Shown one piece after another: positions 23,401 to 35,900 of a stretch of DNA of 64,000 bases (the stretch's first letter is position 1; every line of letters starts with the position of its first letter). Source of the stretch: Pelodera strongyloides (taxonomy: Eukaryota > Nematoda > Chromadorea > Rhabditida > Rhabditidae). A program made the translations under genes and the position numbers. The stretch is from contig JAANDG010000284.1 of assembly GCA_036852015.1 (NCBI GenBank), forward strand, positions 1-64,000. The letters run 5' to 3'. The notes under the pieces were generated by a model, which was given only the letters and a program-made list of their open reading frames with translations, did not search any database and was not told the origin of the DNA.

Positions 23401-24319
23401 TCAAACATGAAGGGGTTTCCGCTCAGAAACTTAGAGCACAGCCGATACCCAAATGGCTTCAGGAAATAAGTAGTGCACAATTTGTAACTATGTTGTGTGT
23501 TCAAAATGCATGACATTTATTATTCGATTAGGTAAGTGAACGTGTGCATTCTACTGTATTGAATTGTCTGAGGAATGCGCTCATGAAATGCCTCAGACAT
23601 CTCGCAATTAGCAGATAGGCAAACGGAAATCCAATTTTCAAATTGTACATGTGAAAGGTTGTCATCTCGAAAAAAGCTGGCCAATCGTTGTTTTTGTGAA
23701 TTACTCTTCGGGCAACTTGAAAGTAAACTATTAGGTTTGAAACGATGCGATTGTGATCTGTTTTAAAAAAGTTGGCATGCCAATACTTGACGTATAAGTG
23801 AGGAGGGAACTGCCGCTGAAACAGTGGACCAAACATTGTTTTTCAGGGCGAGTTTAATACTTACCAGTTAGTCACGATAAGCAATATTTTTTAAAAAAAA
23901 TCATCGGTATAAGAACCAGTGATCTTGGCCCTTCAAAATCAAACAGCAATATTAAGCTCACTACATGTTTACGGAACGTATTCGTCAAACGCAGGATTTC
24001 ACACGTCAAACGCATCACAAGTGTCTTACAACATATATCTTGATTTTCGGCACCGCCAAGCAAGTGTACCGACTGGGGCAAATGTTCTGCGGGAACTTAA
24101 CTTCTGTGAATAACGCTCATGACTTGAATCTTGATAGAATGTGTTTTCGGTGCACTAGCCCCAAGGAAAACATTCTGATTCTTAATTCTTTCTTGAATCC
24201 CTCCACAAGAAACAAACCTCCATTCTGCATAGTCGTTGTTCGATGGCGTCTCCTTGTGAGGGATCGCAGGCCAGAACGGCCGGAGCGGCTAGGCAGCAGA
24301 TCAGCAGCCAGACGAGCAT
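20429..24319 (-). CDS. flp-8: FMRFamide-like neuropeptide precursor, KNEFIRFamide type
   Basis: Encodes a secreted precursor cut at basic sites and amidated to KNEFIRFamide, the peptide of nematode flp-8 (AF1 of Ascaris), a modulator of neurons and muscle. Six exons join with exact phase: 24218-24319, 22269-22320, 22053-22119, 21378-21470, 20882-20925 and 20429-20466, giving 131 aa. The signal peptide is [17 protein letters not shown], followed by a spacer containing QRLCRME. Five KNEFIRFG copies follow: one in exon 3, three in exon 4 (the third completed in exon 5) and one in exon 6, where Gly is the last residue before the stop. Copies are bounded by KR, except the fourth, which is followed by a single Arg (FGRSDP). 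An acidic spacer (LLAADESSG) precedes the last copy. The two largest introns are 1.9 kb and 0.9 kb. Confidence 0.95.
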
Positions 24320-24352
24320 GTCTCTAATAGAAGGGAAGACGCTTCGCGGACC

Positions 24353-24359
24353 TTTTATA
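24353..24359 (-). promoter_or_regulatory. TATA box of flp-8
   Basis: The minus strand reads GTATAAAAGG with TATAAAA at 24359-24353, about 35-40 bp upstream of the start codon at 24319. This implies a transcription start only about 10 nt before the ATG and so little or no 5' UTR. The sequence between is GC-rich compared with the flanks. Confidence 0.65.
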
Positions 24360-24360
24360 C

Positions 24361-26994
24361 GGACGGAACGTTAGATAGGGCCCTCTATATGTCCCCGCCC
24401 ACTTGGGGACGACAAACTACTGTGGATGCGAGTGATTGGGAGCGGGGGAGTAGATACAGAGAGGAAACAGAAAAGCCCAAATGAATACATGATGATGTAT
24501 GAAATCATCCAAAAATCCCCCTAACATAAAGGACTGCATATCTGATGACTGCAGACGCTTCCAGATCATAGATTTCTTTTTCATTTTGTTGTTGGCATCC
24601 GTTTTTTCGCTATAAGAGGTACAATTTTATGTTCTTAAAATGAAAGATCCTTGCCCGTTTTTTTCTCCATCTTTGTCCCATCGGTACTTAATCAGCGAAC
24701 CGATTATTCTGACTGGGCATAAACTTCAAGGTTCTAAAGCAAACATCTCTGTATATGTTTCTGTTCTCTCTTTCAATCCCAGTATGCCAGCAGTGCATAC
24801 CCCCTCTCTAAATGTTGAAATTCTGTGAATTACGACATTCTACAAGCATCGGCAACACGGTATGTATGTTCATCTCATAGCATCCATAATATTTCATGAG
24901 GCATGTTCCGCAGCAATTAATTTCGTTTATCTAAACGGCCACAAACGCAACAGTCCCTAGGCATGCAATATGTTCATGCTAATACATTTATATGGGATTG
25001 TAAGTCGTCAGTCAAAAAAAGATAGCTAATACCAATGCAACTACACCGTTATCACCATAATCACAATAACCGATATTTTTAGAAAAATGTATTATGGAAA
25101 TGTACTCGCTTTTTGTGTCAGGATTACATTTGTATTAATTTTAAACAAGTGGCCTATAGGTACGTAATACGCGCGTATAATTATCATCGTTCATAAGGGG
25201 CCAAGGTAAGAATGGGAAACGCAATCACGTTCGCAGTGAACAACCCGATTTCGGATCCGAGCAGTGACAACTTGCAAGCATTGGAATAGATTTCAACCTA
25301 TTTCATGATTACACCCAGATGACGTGCACATATATACCGAACGAAGTTCTGTGTTCGGATGGAGTCGATCAAAGTTCTTAAAGCTCCCTTAAAGCGAAAC
25401 TTGGGAACATTTTCATCAAACAATGCTTTCCGATAAGATAAAGTCAACACACAAACGACGCGGAGCTTGAAGAACTCGTAACTGGATTGATTGCGAACAC
25501 GGTGCTTCTCCCGCTGTAGACGAAACACATCTTGATGTCATCTGAATGCATACTTAAGTCATAAGCGAGGGTTGGATATGTCCGTGTGGTTAGTCTGTTC
25601 CACTGAGTGACTAAACGATTCAGTGGCGTGATTAAGGAGACCAAATCACGCGACCGAAGGGCAAACCCACCCAGATGGAATTTCTGTATATTATGCTCAC
25701 TGCAGGTTAGGGATTCACCATCAAGGTTTTTCTTTCAAGATTTGCAAGCCCCCTACGGTCCTAGTACCCACATTTAATCTAGCTTCGTTACTTGTGACAA
25801 GTTGAACCAAAAAATACTATCAATACAACCGCAAAATAAATTATATCTTTACTTTTCAAACGATAATTAAAAAAATAAATAATCTCTACGAAATTTCTTC
25901 ATACAAAAACGGAATGTCATAGATATCATCAAGTAACCACTAGACGAAGATGGCTCTTTTTGATCTGAAAAATACCAGGATCTACACTATAAATAATACG
26001 TAAAATTCGACATCGTGAAAATTCGAGCACAGCTAACGATAAGTATGCGAACCAAACTATATAATCACAACACAACCAGGAACATTTGGTAGAACATAAG
26101 ACTTGGAAAGCAATGACATCTTAATGAAGTGAAGGAAGGGGATACCGGGACTAGTATTGGGGCCTAAGAGCAAAACACTGTCACGTTTAATAAATTATTC
26201 GAATAGCTATAAACAGAACACTAGCATATATCAGTTAGCATATATGATACTCACAATCAGCAGACGAGGGAGAAGATTGATAGCTATGAAATAAACTATC
26301 AGAAAACTACATTGCATTCGAGTTATTATGTGCACTATAATAGAAAACAGCTCACGGTTGATGGCTATAGGCCAATCCCACCCAATTTCACGAGTATTGT
26401 ACAAACTGGAGAAACAACACTAATACATATGGTCAGCTCAAAGTGCATAATCGCAAACTATATATTATTACCCACAACCAAATGACTAGTGATTCGATCA
26501 CAAGAATAAACCATTGTCGGAATCGCACAACCACTTAATCATATACAGTCAACATACTTCACTGGATATTTCTATCACGAAGAACTTCACTAAACTACCA
26601 AGTGAATTACGTTGGTAATATGGGGGCAAACTTTAAAAAAAGACAGAAGACGATATACAATTTGGCAATTTCTTTAAAAAAAGTTGGCCAAAATAAGGTG
26701 CAACAAATAGGACACAACAAATTGCCAGGAATATTTTTTCAAATAAAGATATATGACAGCATCGCAGAAATAAGTTTAACGTGAGTTCGATATTACTTGA
26801 TGAGAGTGAAACTGCTCGTTAACAGATGTTAGTTTAGCAAAACCCCAAAAAAGCGAAGAGAACAAAACACAAAGAAAAGTTGAAGCATATACACATTAGC
26901 ACAAAAAAGTAAATCTGATTTAGTGCGAAAAACAACACATTTGGCAAGTTACAGTAAGAAAATTGTTCTCATCCTAGATGACTGGCTCATCCAG
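24361..26994. other. Intergenic between flp-8 and rbc-1
   Basis: This 2.6-kb stretch holds the flp-8 promoter and the region downstream of the rabconnectin gene. Overlapping minus-strand open frames at 25298-25644 are unrecognised and lack splice support. No RNA gene or repeat was identified. Confidence 0.5.
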
Positions 26995-29900
26995 TTAAAT
27001 TTGATTGAACACTGAAGGAAGTGTGCGCACTTTGAGAGCTGAATCAGCGCCGCAGCTGAATAGACGCATCTGTTGGTCGACGTAGAGCTGTTGCACGCCT
27101 TGGATGTTGTTTTGACCAACCTGGAAAACATGTGTTGATAAGGTTTAACCGAAACGTGTTGTCAAGCTCGAGCTTGATATTGAATTTTATGACCTCAGTT
27201 TATTTATATATTTATTATACATAATTTTTATTTTCTAATATAGTTCTCAAATTATTATCCATTTATTGTTTCTTTGATTCATACTATTAATGAACAAAAT
27301 ACCTATTTATGATTTGGTCCAGTGGAAGTCTAACAACCCTTGTCCTGCATAATAGGCATTGAGCGCTTTGCAATCATAATGATGTGTAAATGCCCACAAA
27401 AATTATAAGTGCCGTAGTTTATTTTAGGGAACAACGTCGTATTCATAATGACATTCCGTGTTTGCATGTGATTAAACATCTTTAGCTCATAGGGCTCAGA
27501 GAGCATTATATACGACGTCCTCCCCCTTATATATGATATTGGTTTAACTGGTTGCCTATATTGGATACTTATCATTAACTTAGGAATAATTAAGCAAGTG
27601 TGTCTATGCCGTTATCTGATTTCCCAGTGTAACTTGTGTTATATAACTATTTCTACGAATATGACCCGTCCAGGTTAATCTGCATACTATTATTGCAGGC
27701 TAGTAATGGCGGTATAATTCAGCTCATAAAAGCGCGTCTGAAGCAAGTTCTATTTATAAAACGTGGGGGCAGGGAAGTAGTTTTTCAAGACGGGGCTACT
27801 TGCTGACCTCAGCAGGGAGTATAGCTAGTACTTAGAGTAAACTGATGCGCATAATTAACATTAGGCGTAGGAGGTTATAGACGACAAGGGTGATTAGTAA
27901 AACAGTCAATTGGTGCGAAGTAAATGTTTCCTCATAACTCAGAGCCACCTTTATTGAAGAACTTATTTATGACTAGTGTTCACGAAGGGAAATGAAAATT
28001 ACCTGTCGGAAGCTAAACCCTCCTTTGGCCATATGTTCGCCTACCAACTGGAACATTAGTTGTGGAGTCGACTCGGCAGACCAGATCTGCGAAACAAACG
28101 ACTACAAAAGTTAACACTTCGCAAACAAACTATTCTTACACGTGTGTGTGAACAACATAACCACAAAAACATCATTTATGCATTCTACTGAATAATCAGC
28201 ATTGTTTTCCTCAGCTCTGCGTTTCTAAATTGGAATAGGGCACCCTTCCAAGTTTGTCAGTAACGTTCATTATTGGTTAAAAAAGTCAAGAAGAAATCAG
28301 TTACATAGGGTTTCAAGAGCCATTAAAATGCACACGAATTTCGCACATACCTTTATATCTCCATCACTAGAGCCCGCCACGATGACGTCCTGACTATTGT
28401 CGATAACAAGACTCCGTACGGTCTGCGACGGTTCGAATGCCTTCACTGTTGATCTGCAAAAAGAACAGTTAATGAAAGAGTAAATCGTTGGAGCCAAGAA
28501 CATACGTGCATCGCAAAACTAGGAAACTCCAACACGTTTGTTTTTTAATTTCACAGAACAAAAGGCTTTACCTTACTTATGACACTGAGTGATAATCTAA
28601 CGATATCCACCGTATTTATTTGGAATTACTAACCTCAATGCATGCATTCTAATATCCCAGAGGCAGATCTCTCCATGTCTCCCGCCAGACACGATTGTTT
28701 GTTGTGAAGGGATATAAAGGGCACAGGTGGCACCTTCCGGATGGCAGTTCCAGGACTGAACGCAGGCTCGCGCTGAGGGCATCAAAGTGTCCCAGAGACC
28801 TGAAAAACATATTGTTATCTTCTGCTTGTGAGCTGCGTCTGCAGTGCTCAGCGTCTGCAGGGTTCTCGTTGATTAACACACACTGTGTTAAAATAATGTG
28901 AGAAATGTACTGCATAATAATGTTGTATATGTTGCTAGTTGTCAATCTTACGCCACCTAATTTACTAGAACTGATAGTCTGTTATTGGACGCTTATGAAG
29001 TTACAAACACAGAAACATATTTTACAAAGATAAATAAAATAGTAACAGTCTAGAACTTACATAAATTAATGTCTCCACTGCTGAGTCCGGCAGTAACCAA
29101 TTGTGAAGCCGAATGCCCCAAGAAACGAACATCCGCAGCCGACTTACTGTGGCACTTTTGGTTCTGCAACAAAGGAAAATCGTAATAGGACAGCGGGAAA
29201 TTAGACTAATAATAAGAACTCAGCAAATTCTTCGATAAATTTCATATATGTAAGCTAGAATATGTAACACTGGTGATCTGTGTATTTGTTGAATGAAACT
29301 TACAAAGAACGGTTTCTTCTGTTCGTGAGCTTGTCCAGCTTGCCACAAACAAAGCATTCCATCTCCATCAACAGCGGCAAATTTATTTCCATTTGCGGAG
29401 AAAGTGATCTTTGTTACCTAAAACAAAACTCGAACTCATAAACAGTTATACCGCAAACGGCTGCCACCATGCGTAATAAGGTAAGGCACTTTTCACCTAG
29501 GCTCATTGTCAAATCAAAGCAATACATACGCTATCCATGATGTACACTCTATACCTTGGCATGCTGTCCGGCAACTCTGGCAGTATACACCGGTTGTCCG
29601 ACACCCCATTCCCATACACGAATCGAGCCATCCGATGAACCAGTCACATCTGAAGTTAAGGGTTTAAGAATAATGATGTAAACTTAACAACGACATTATG
29701 TCGGTTCATGCCTATGCTTGACATACATACTATCAAAGTGGTATGGTATGTATTACTATCCAAGTGGGAGATATAGCGTATTATTTATGCCACGTGCACG
29801 CAGCAATGACACAAGAAACTATCCACCAAATTGTGTATCTTAAAGTCAGACTTGCATGCTCGGAGGAAATAAACTTAAATGAATAACTGAATACTTAAAT

Positions 29901-32900
29901 CATTTAACATACAGAACGGTGCCGACGGGTGCGAGTCCATTCTTCTAATGCCGCTGATCATCCGCTTGAACTTCTAAATTGAGCATGTTATAGTATATAT
30001 TTTGTACGTACATAAACAATAGCACACCTTTCTTAATCGAGTTCGCCAGCTGGGCTGGAGGAATGAACCAGTGGATACTATTCATAATGAAGAAAGATAA
30101 AATCACACACAAAAACATCACTGGAAAGACGAGAAAACAGCGAAAACACTAGCCACAAGTGTACACGGAATAACATGTAGACATTCACAACATTAACTAC
30201 AAACCAGTCAATACCTTTCGAAGACCCATTCGACTCCGATCAATAATAAACGGAGTCAGTTGCTTAAAATTTTAGGCTTTAATTCTAAGAAAAGTCACAC
30301 AGTCAAGAAAAAGTGTGCAATTCACTTTGCGCATCAGTCATTACATTTGGTTGCACAGGGTGAAGCTATATCCTCATGTCAAATGACATAAACAAAGGAA
30401 AATGTGCTCACAGGAAGAATGGATATGACAGATAAAAAGAACACGGGGGTTGTCTTTTCAAGTAAGTATCTAAGTCATCATGTATATTTTGTTTGTAAGG
30501 ACTACTAACCAACTGTGGACCGGATGTCCGCGGACCATCTGTGTTGAATAACTGGAAATCGTCGTTGTCGTTCAGGGCATCTTTTTTCGTAGTCAAAAGT
30601 CCGACGTCGAGCTCGGTTCTGTAGAAATTAAATAAAAGGTTAGTGAATTGTCGTAGTTGGAAGTTGCGACTAACCTTGATCTACTTTCAAAGAAAAGATG
30701 GAACTCTACATGGTATAAAGTAGACTTTACGGAACATTTTCAACTATACGTACCTATTGTTCAACCAAGACACTCCAGCTTCAGCCTCCTCGAATATTCC
30801 AGTAATATCCATTTCTTGCAACTCTCGCCCAGTTGACACAACGATGAAACCAGGTCGGTCCTGGACAAAATATCATTATTTGTTTCATCAAGGACAAATT
30901 ATGGCAAATTAATGTAAGTTTGTTTTGGCTTTAATGACACCTAAAGCAAAAAAAACACCAACAAAAGGAGCAATTTCAAACCTGACTACAAGCAAAAGCA
31001 ACGATCGGTTCGTGCTCCTTCTGGATGATCTTATACGCCTCAGGAAGTTGGCCATCTGGAGTTAGTCCACTGACCGCATCATTTCTCTCGGATGGTTCCC
31101 GCTGTAACAAAAACAACGTGTAACTCGGGTCACTTCACATAAGCGTACATAAAGTCTACATATGCATTGGATTATGTAGTGAAAACATACCAGTTGCCCT
31201 TGCGCTGAGAAAATATGTCTGATGAAGATGTTTGTGAGATGATCCTGTCGGACGAAGAAGGCCCATAGCCTCTTGACTGGGAGAGCTCGGGGGTCTTCGG
31301 ATTCGAAAGGAGTATTTCCTGCAGAAAAACAATTATTTACTATACATGCGCCAATAAAAGTGTGCATTTGAGGAACGAAAGCAAAACGAACAAGATCCAC
31401 ACTGCAAATGGTGATATTCAATACTTGATGTTTATCATATTTTAACTTACCGGGTTCATGTAGAGCTCTGTATTTGGTGAGGGAAGGTCCAAGATGCTGA
31501 TTGGTCGTATCGAGGGCAGTGTTGGGTAGGATATCAACCGGGCACCCTCCAGGGAACTCTGTCAGTACTTGCCGCAATTCCTGGGACCACGAAGTGAGAA
31601 CCCGGAAGACTGCACAAATACGAGGCGCCGCAGATGGAATATCTAAATAACGAATTCCCTTACAGATATCTGAAAAGGTCTTCCAATGCGAATAGGGCGA
31701 GAGGTAAATGCAATATCGTGTGTTTCTCTACTTATACACTGTAAATAGCAAACCCACCACTAGGATCGAATCCGGCAAGTATCAAAAACTGCTTCAACTT
31801 GTGCAGCTCTTGTTCGACGAGGGCCAGACGTATGAGATGCCAAGCGTACGATTCGGGATCAGCTGCCTCACAACGACTGAAAAGTTTACTGGTTTGTATT
31901 TAATAACTGTGAAAGTTCTAGTGTCGGGCACTACCGTAGACTTTATAAAACCAAGAACTACCGTAGACCTTATAAAACCGAACTGGCAACAACAAGAAGG
32001 AATTGAAATGAATTGAATTGAAACTTACGTTTCCTCTTCGTCACTTCCTGCATTCGACTCTCGGTCCTCTCCTTCGGAGTCATAGTCGACGTCCAATTCT
32101 TTCTTTGCGGCGATATCGGGCTGCAAAGTAGAATGTAAAGAAAACCAAACACCATAGCAAAATTGCAAATAACGGAGAAAAGCGTTATCATTAGAGGTGA
32201 CCAAGACAACGAAAGGAAACGGAAATATCTATGAGGAATAATTATTATAACTACCTTGTCGGAGAACAATTGCACAATGTTCTTATTCGGAGGCACCCAT
32301 CTCATCACAGTCTGCTCGATAACCGGAGTCACAGATCCCGACATTGAAGGAGTAGAATTATGAGAAGATGTGTCAGCACCAAAGACCTAAAACACATAGG
32401 TTAAAAAAAAAACGTTTACCCACGTAGTTAGTATTCTGTCTTAAGAGATGTAGTACATTCATTAATATATTAATGATTTTACATTAGCATGTTTCTGATG
32501 TCTATTAAATAAGATGTTTAGTGCGACCGGGTGGCACTGTGGAAACAGGCAAAGACCCATTAGTTTTTCGTTCCGGTGCACTAGTACTACACGCCAAGAG
32601 GTTTACCTTAGCATGCAGCTTAGCCCTGAGTGTATGACTATCGACGGGAATACTGTGGTCAGCTGTTGCGCCCTGATTGGAACTGGTATCACTCATTGTA
32701 GCCACTCCCTGATCAGAAGACACTGAGGGCGGTGGAGGTCGGGCGGGAACCGTCGGTCCTGGAATTAAAAAATGCATGAACAGGGTTGGGAGCAGATATT
32801 CCGGTGGATGTTACCCCCAGAATGGATATGATACCCCATGGCTGGGATATTTCACCCATATCGCTAAAACTTGAGTCACGTTGGGAACTCTTACTTGGAG

Positions 32901-35900
32901 GTCTCTGTGGTGGCATCGTCTGGAACTTCTTCTCGCCGCCTCCTCCGAATATTGCAGCGAATGATTTGGGATCCATCGTATGACCAGCTAATCGATAAAG
33001 CCAACGGGCGTCGTATGAGGCAAGTGCGTACGTGAACAGAGACCTAAACAATTAGATTAATGTCATAAGTAGAGGGCTGGTCGCTTATGCTGCTGAGGTC
33101 ATAACGCAAAAGACATTTAATAATCCCACGTCTTAGGGTACATATAGGTTCTTATTGCGTTGATACCCTCCCATCTCTCGAACGACAACCGATTATTTAA
33201 GCATTTAACGATATTGCGTTGATACCCTCCCATCTCTCGAACGACAACCGATTATTTAAGCATTTAACGATTTTAAATGAACAGCGTGTGGTTATTTAAG
33301 CTAGCACTCACATTGTGACAGCGACAAAACATTCCGCCAATAGGAGTCTGAGATGTGGTGTTTCTTCATCTCTCTCCCGACCAAGAAGCGCAATCAGAGT
33401 ATCAACACCAGGCCACCTCGCAGGGGAAGTGGACACCCTCAACTCGTCAGCAAACACAGAACATCGACGGACACGTCGCGTGAGCACACCACTAAAATAG
33501 GCAATTATTAAAAAGGATTAAATTAGAGCACAAGAATTTCCTTCAGAATGAATAGCGGAAACTTGGAAGCTGAACAGCAACGGCGATTTTACAAGAAAGA
33601 AGGTTGTAGACTTCTTACGTTTGACGATAATTCTACTAAATGAAAAATAAGTCTGAATGCGTATAGAAAGATGTGCTGAAATATGGCTGTATTGATACGA
33701 ACTGACCCAGATGAATTTTGCAAGACCACAGGCAAATTGAAGTGGTCCACGTCGCAGAGTGCTTGATAGAGGCAGGAGGACAGCCCGAGTGAGATTCCAT
33801 ACAGTTGTGAGTACTGAAAATACACCATCTTTTCTCATGGAGCCCTTTTCTGATCAATAAAACTAATGAAACTACGAAAAACAGGAATACCACTCTGGGA
33901 TTGCATGCTTACAGAGAAGAATGTTTCTCCTCGAAAAAAAGAAGTATACCTTGGTGAGTGCAGATTCCTTGAGCTGAGGCACACTTGTCAGATCTGAGAT
34001 CGAGGTCAGGAGGTCGTGACACTGGGTTTCGATGAACGCCAGTGGTGATGAGACGAACATCTTGAGCGATGACACCGAGGCAACAAGAAGCGGGAATGAG
34101 TTGCTTTCAGGAATCGGTTCTGAAAATATACAGCCTATCTCTTGCGAACACGGGTTTAACCTTAACCTTAAACTTTAACAACAAATAATGGCGACTCAAA
34201 TACAACACATTTCAACTTCAGTATAGTGGACATTATCACTCATCCTAATAATAACATTCGAATTGAACATTGTACTAACCACTCAGATAATGCAGTCCAC
34301 TATCTTTCTGAACCTCAAGTAGAAGGAGTAACAGCTCCATGAGTGCCGAAGTCAACCGATGATTTTGTGCCATATGAAGGGAGCAATATGACGTGAAAGA
34401 TCTAGAAATTAAAAATAACGTGTAGGCGACACAGTCTATCAATATTCGCTCATTAACTACAGAGAGACGGTTACGTTCGATAGTGAGATATTATAATAGA
34501 AGGAAACAATGAATATTTACCTCAGCAGTTTCTGATTGGCCACCAACCACTTCCTTCTCCTCTGTGTGTTCTTTATTCGGGCCAAAAATTCAGCCCGATC
34601 TGATTTGTGCGCATCGACAATCAGCATAGGCGAAGAACTGGAACGTAAAATACATTTGACGTTTGAAGATTGAATAAGGCATCAAGAAAAGGCATACTGC
34701 AGCAAATTATTGCTTATTGTTAGCTCAATGCAACGATCAGCAAAGATAGCTTCACTCACCTGTTAGGCATGCTCTCAAATGCTTCATCAGCTGTGACATC
34801 CAAATCATCGTCGATAGAAGTACGATAGTCACACAATTCCTTGAGAACCTCGATCTCCTTCTCCAGCCAGATGAACAACTGAAATATTCCAGAATACACA
34901 TTGCTGCGCGCAATAAAAAAACAGAGGTCAAACATATCGAAGAGCAATTCTTTCAATTTCCTGTACTTGAGGTGCGTGCTAAATGCTAAATATTCAGAAA
35001 CTCACTTGGTATCTGAGTTGTCCTCCATCGACAGCATAACCACTGGCCAATGTACTGAGCTCTTCGGTGAGAATCCGTAGAATGGCCACAAACCGGAGTT
35101 GTTGAGCAATTATGTCCACAATTTTACCGGGCGGATTCTGAAAAACTGAATAAAAAAAAAAGAGTACAGTACCAAAGATAAAGTTTCAAATATGCCCTCT
35201 GGCGGACGGTGGAAACTGAGGTTTTCAAGGAATTATGCAAGTATTGTACAGCGGATTAAATTCATGTCACATATGATGAACCATTTACTTACATCTGTAC
35301 TCACTGCGGCATTCTGTGCCACTTCGGTCTTGCTGGCATTCAGGTTCTCATCAACCTCTGACTTTTCCGCACTGACTCCCGCTTCCTCATTCTCTTCCGT
35401 CTCTTCGTCATCATGATCACTCCAGTCCAGTTGGAGTTCATCTTCCTAAAAGAACTCACTTTTAGTTATGTTTAAGAAACGGCACGTCACTGAAAAGATG
35501 AATATGAAGAATATCAAACAGCCTAAAAAACAGAGATATGCCGACCTTGACAACATTTGTTGGTTTCGCCCAATCAAATGCCTCCACCTTGTCATTGGCG
35601 CTCGGTGTCGAGATAAACCCATTTGAATTCACCTAAAGTTGAATATGTCAAATTTGAATGTATGAATATTTCCGAATAATTAATGGACAAGAGGTAACTG
35701 CAGTAAGATGGAAATGTGAGCAATTCTCCTAAATAGTGTTACCGTTGGTTCACTAACACATACTATCCTTACTGCACGCGTCTACAAAATTCCCGACAAG
35801 AGCTGAAATAACCAACCGAATCGTTGAGAAGAGCCTTGATGAATCCTTGTCCCGGCACGACCATCGAGATATATTTGGGTAGACGGGATAGTACATCCAG

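Noticed and set aside
31062..31577. 171-codon minus-strand frame as a separate gene
   Set aside because: It reads through rbc-1 exons and retained introns; the flanking exons belong to rabconnectin-3.
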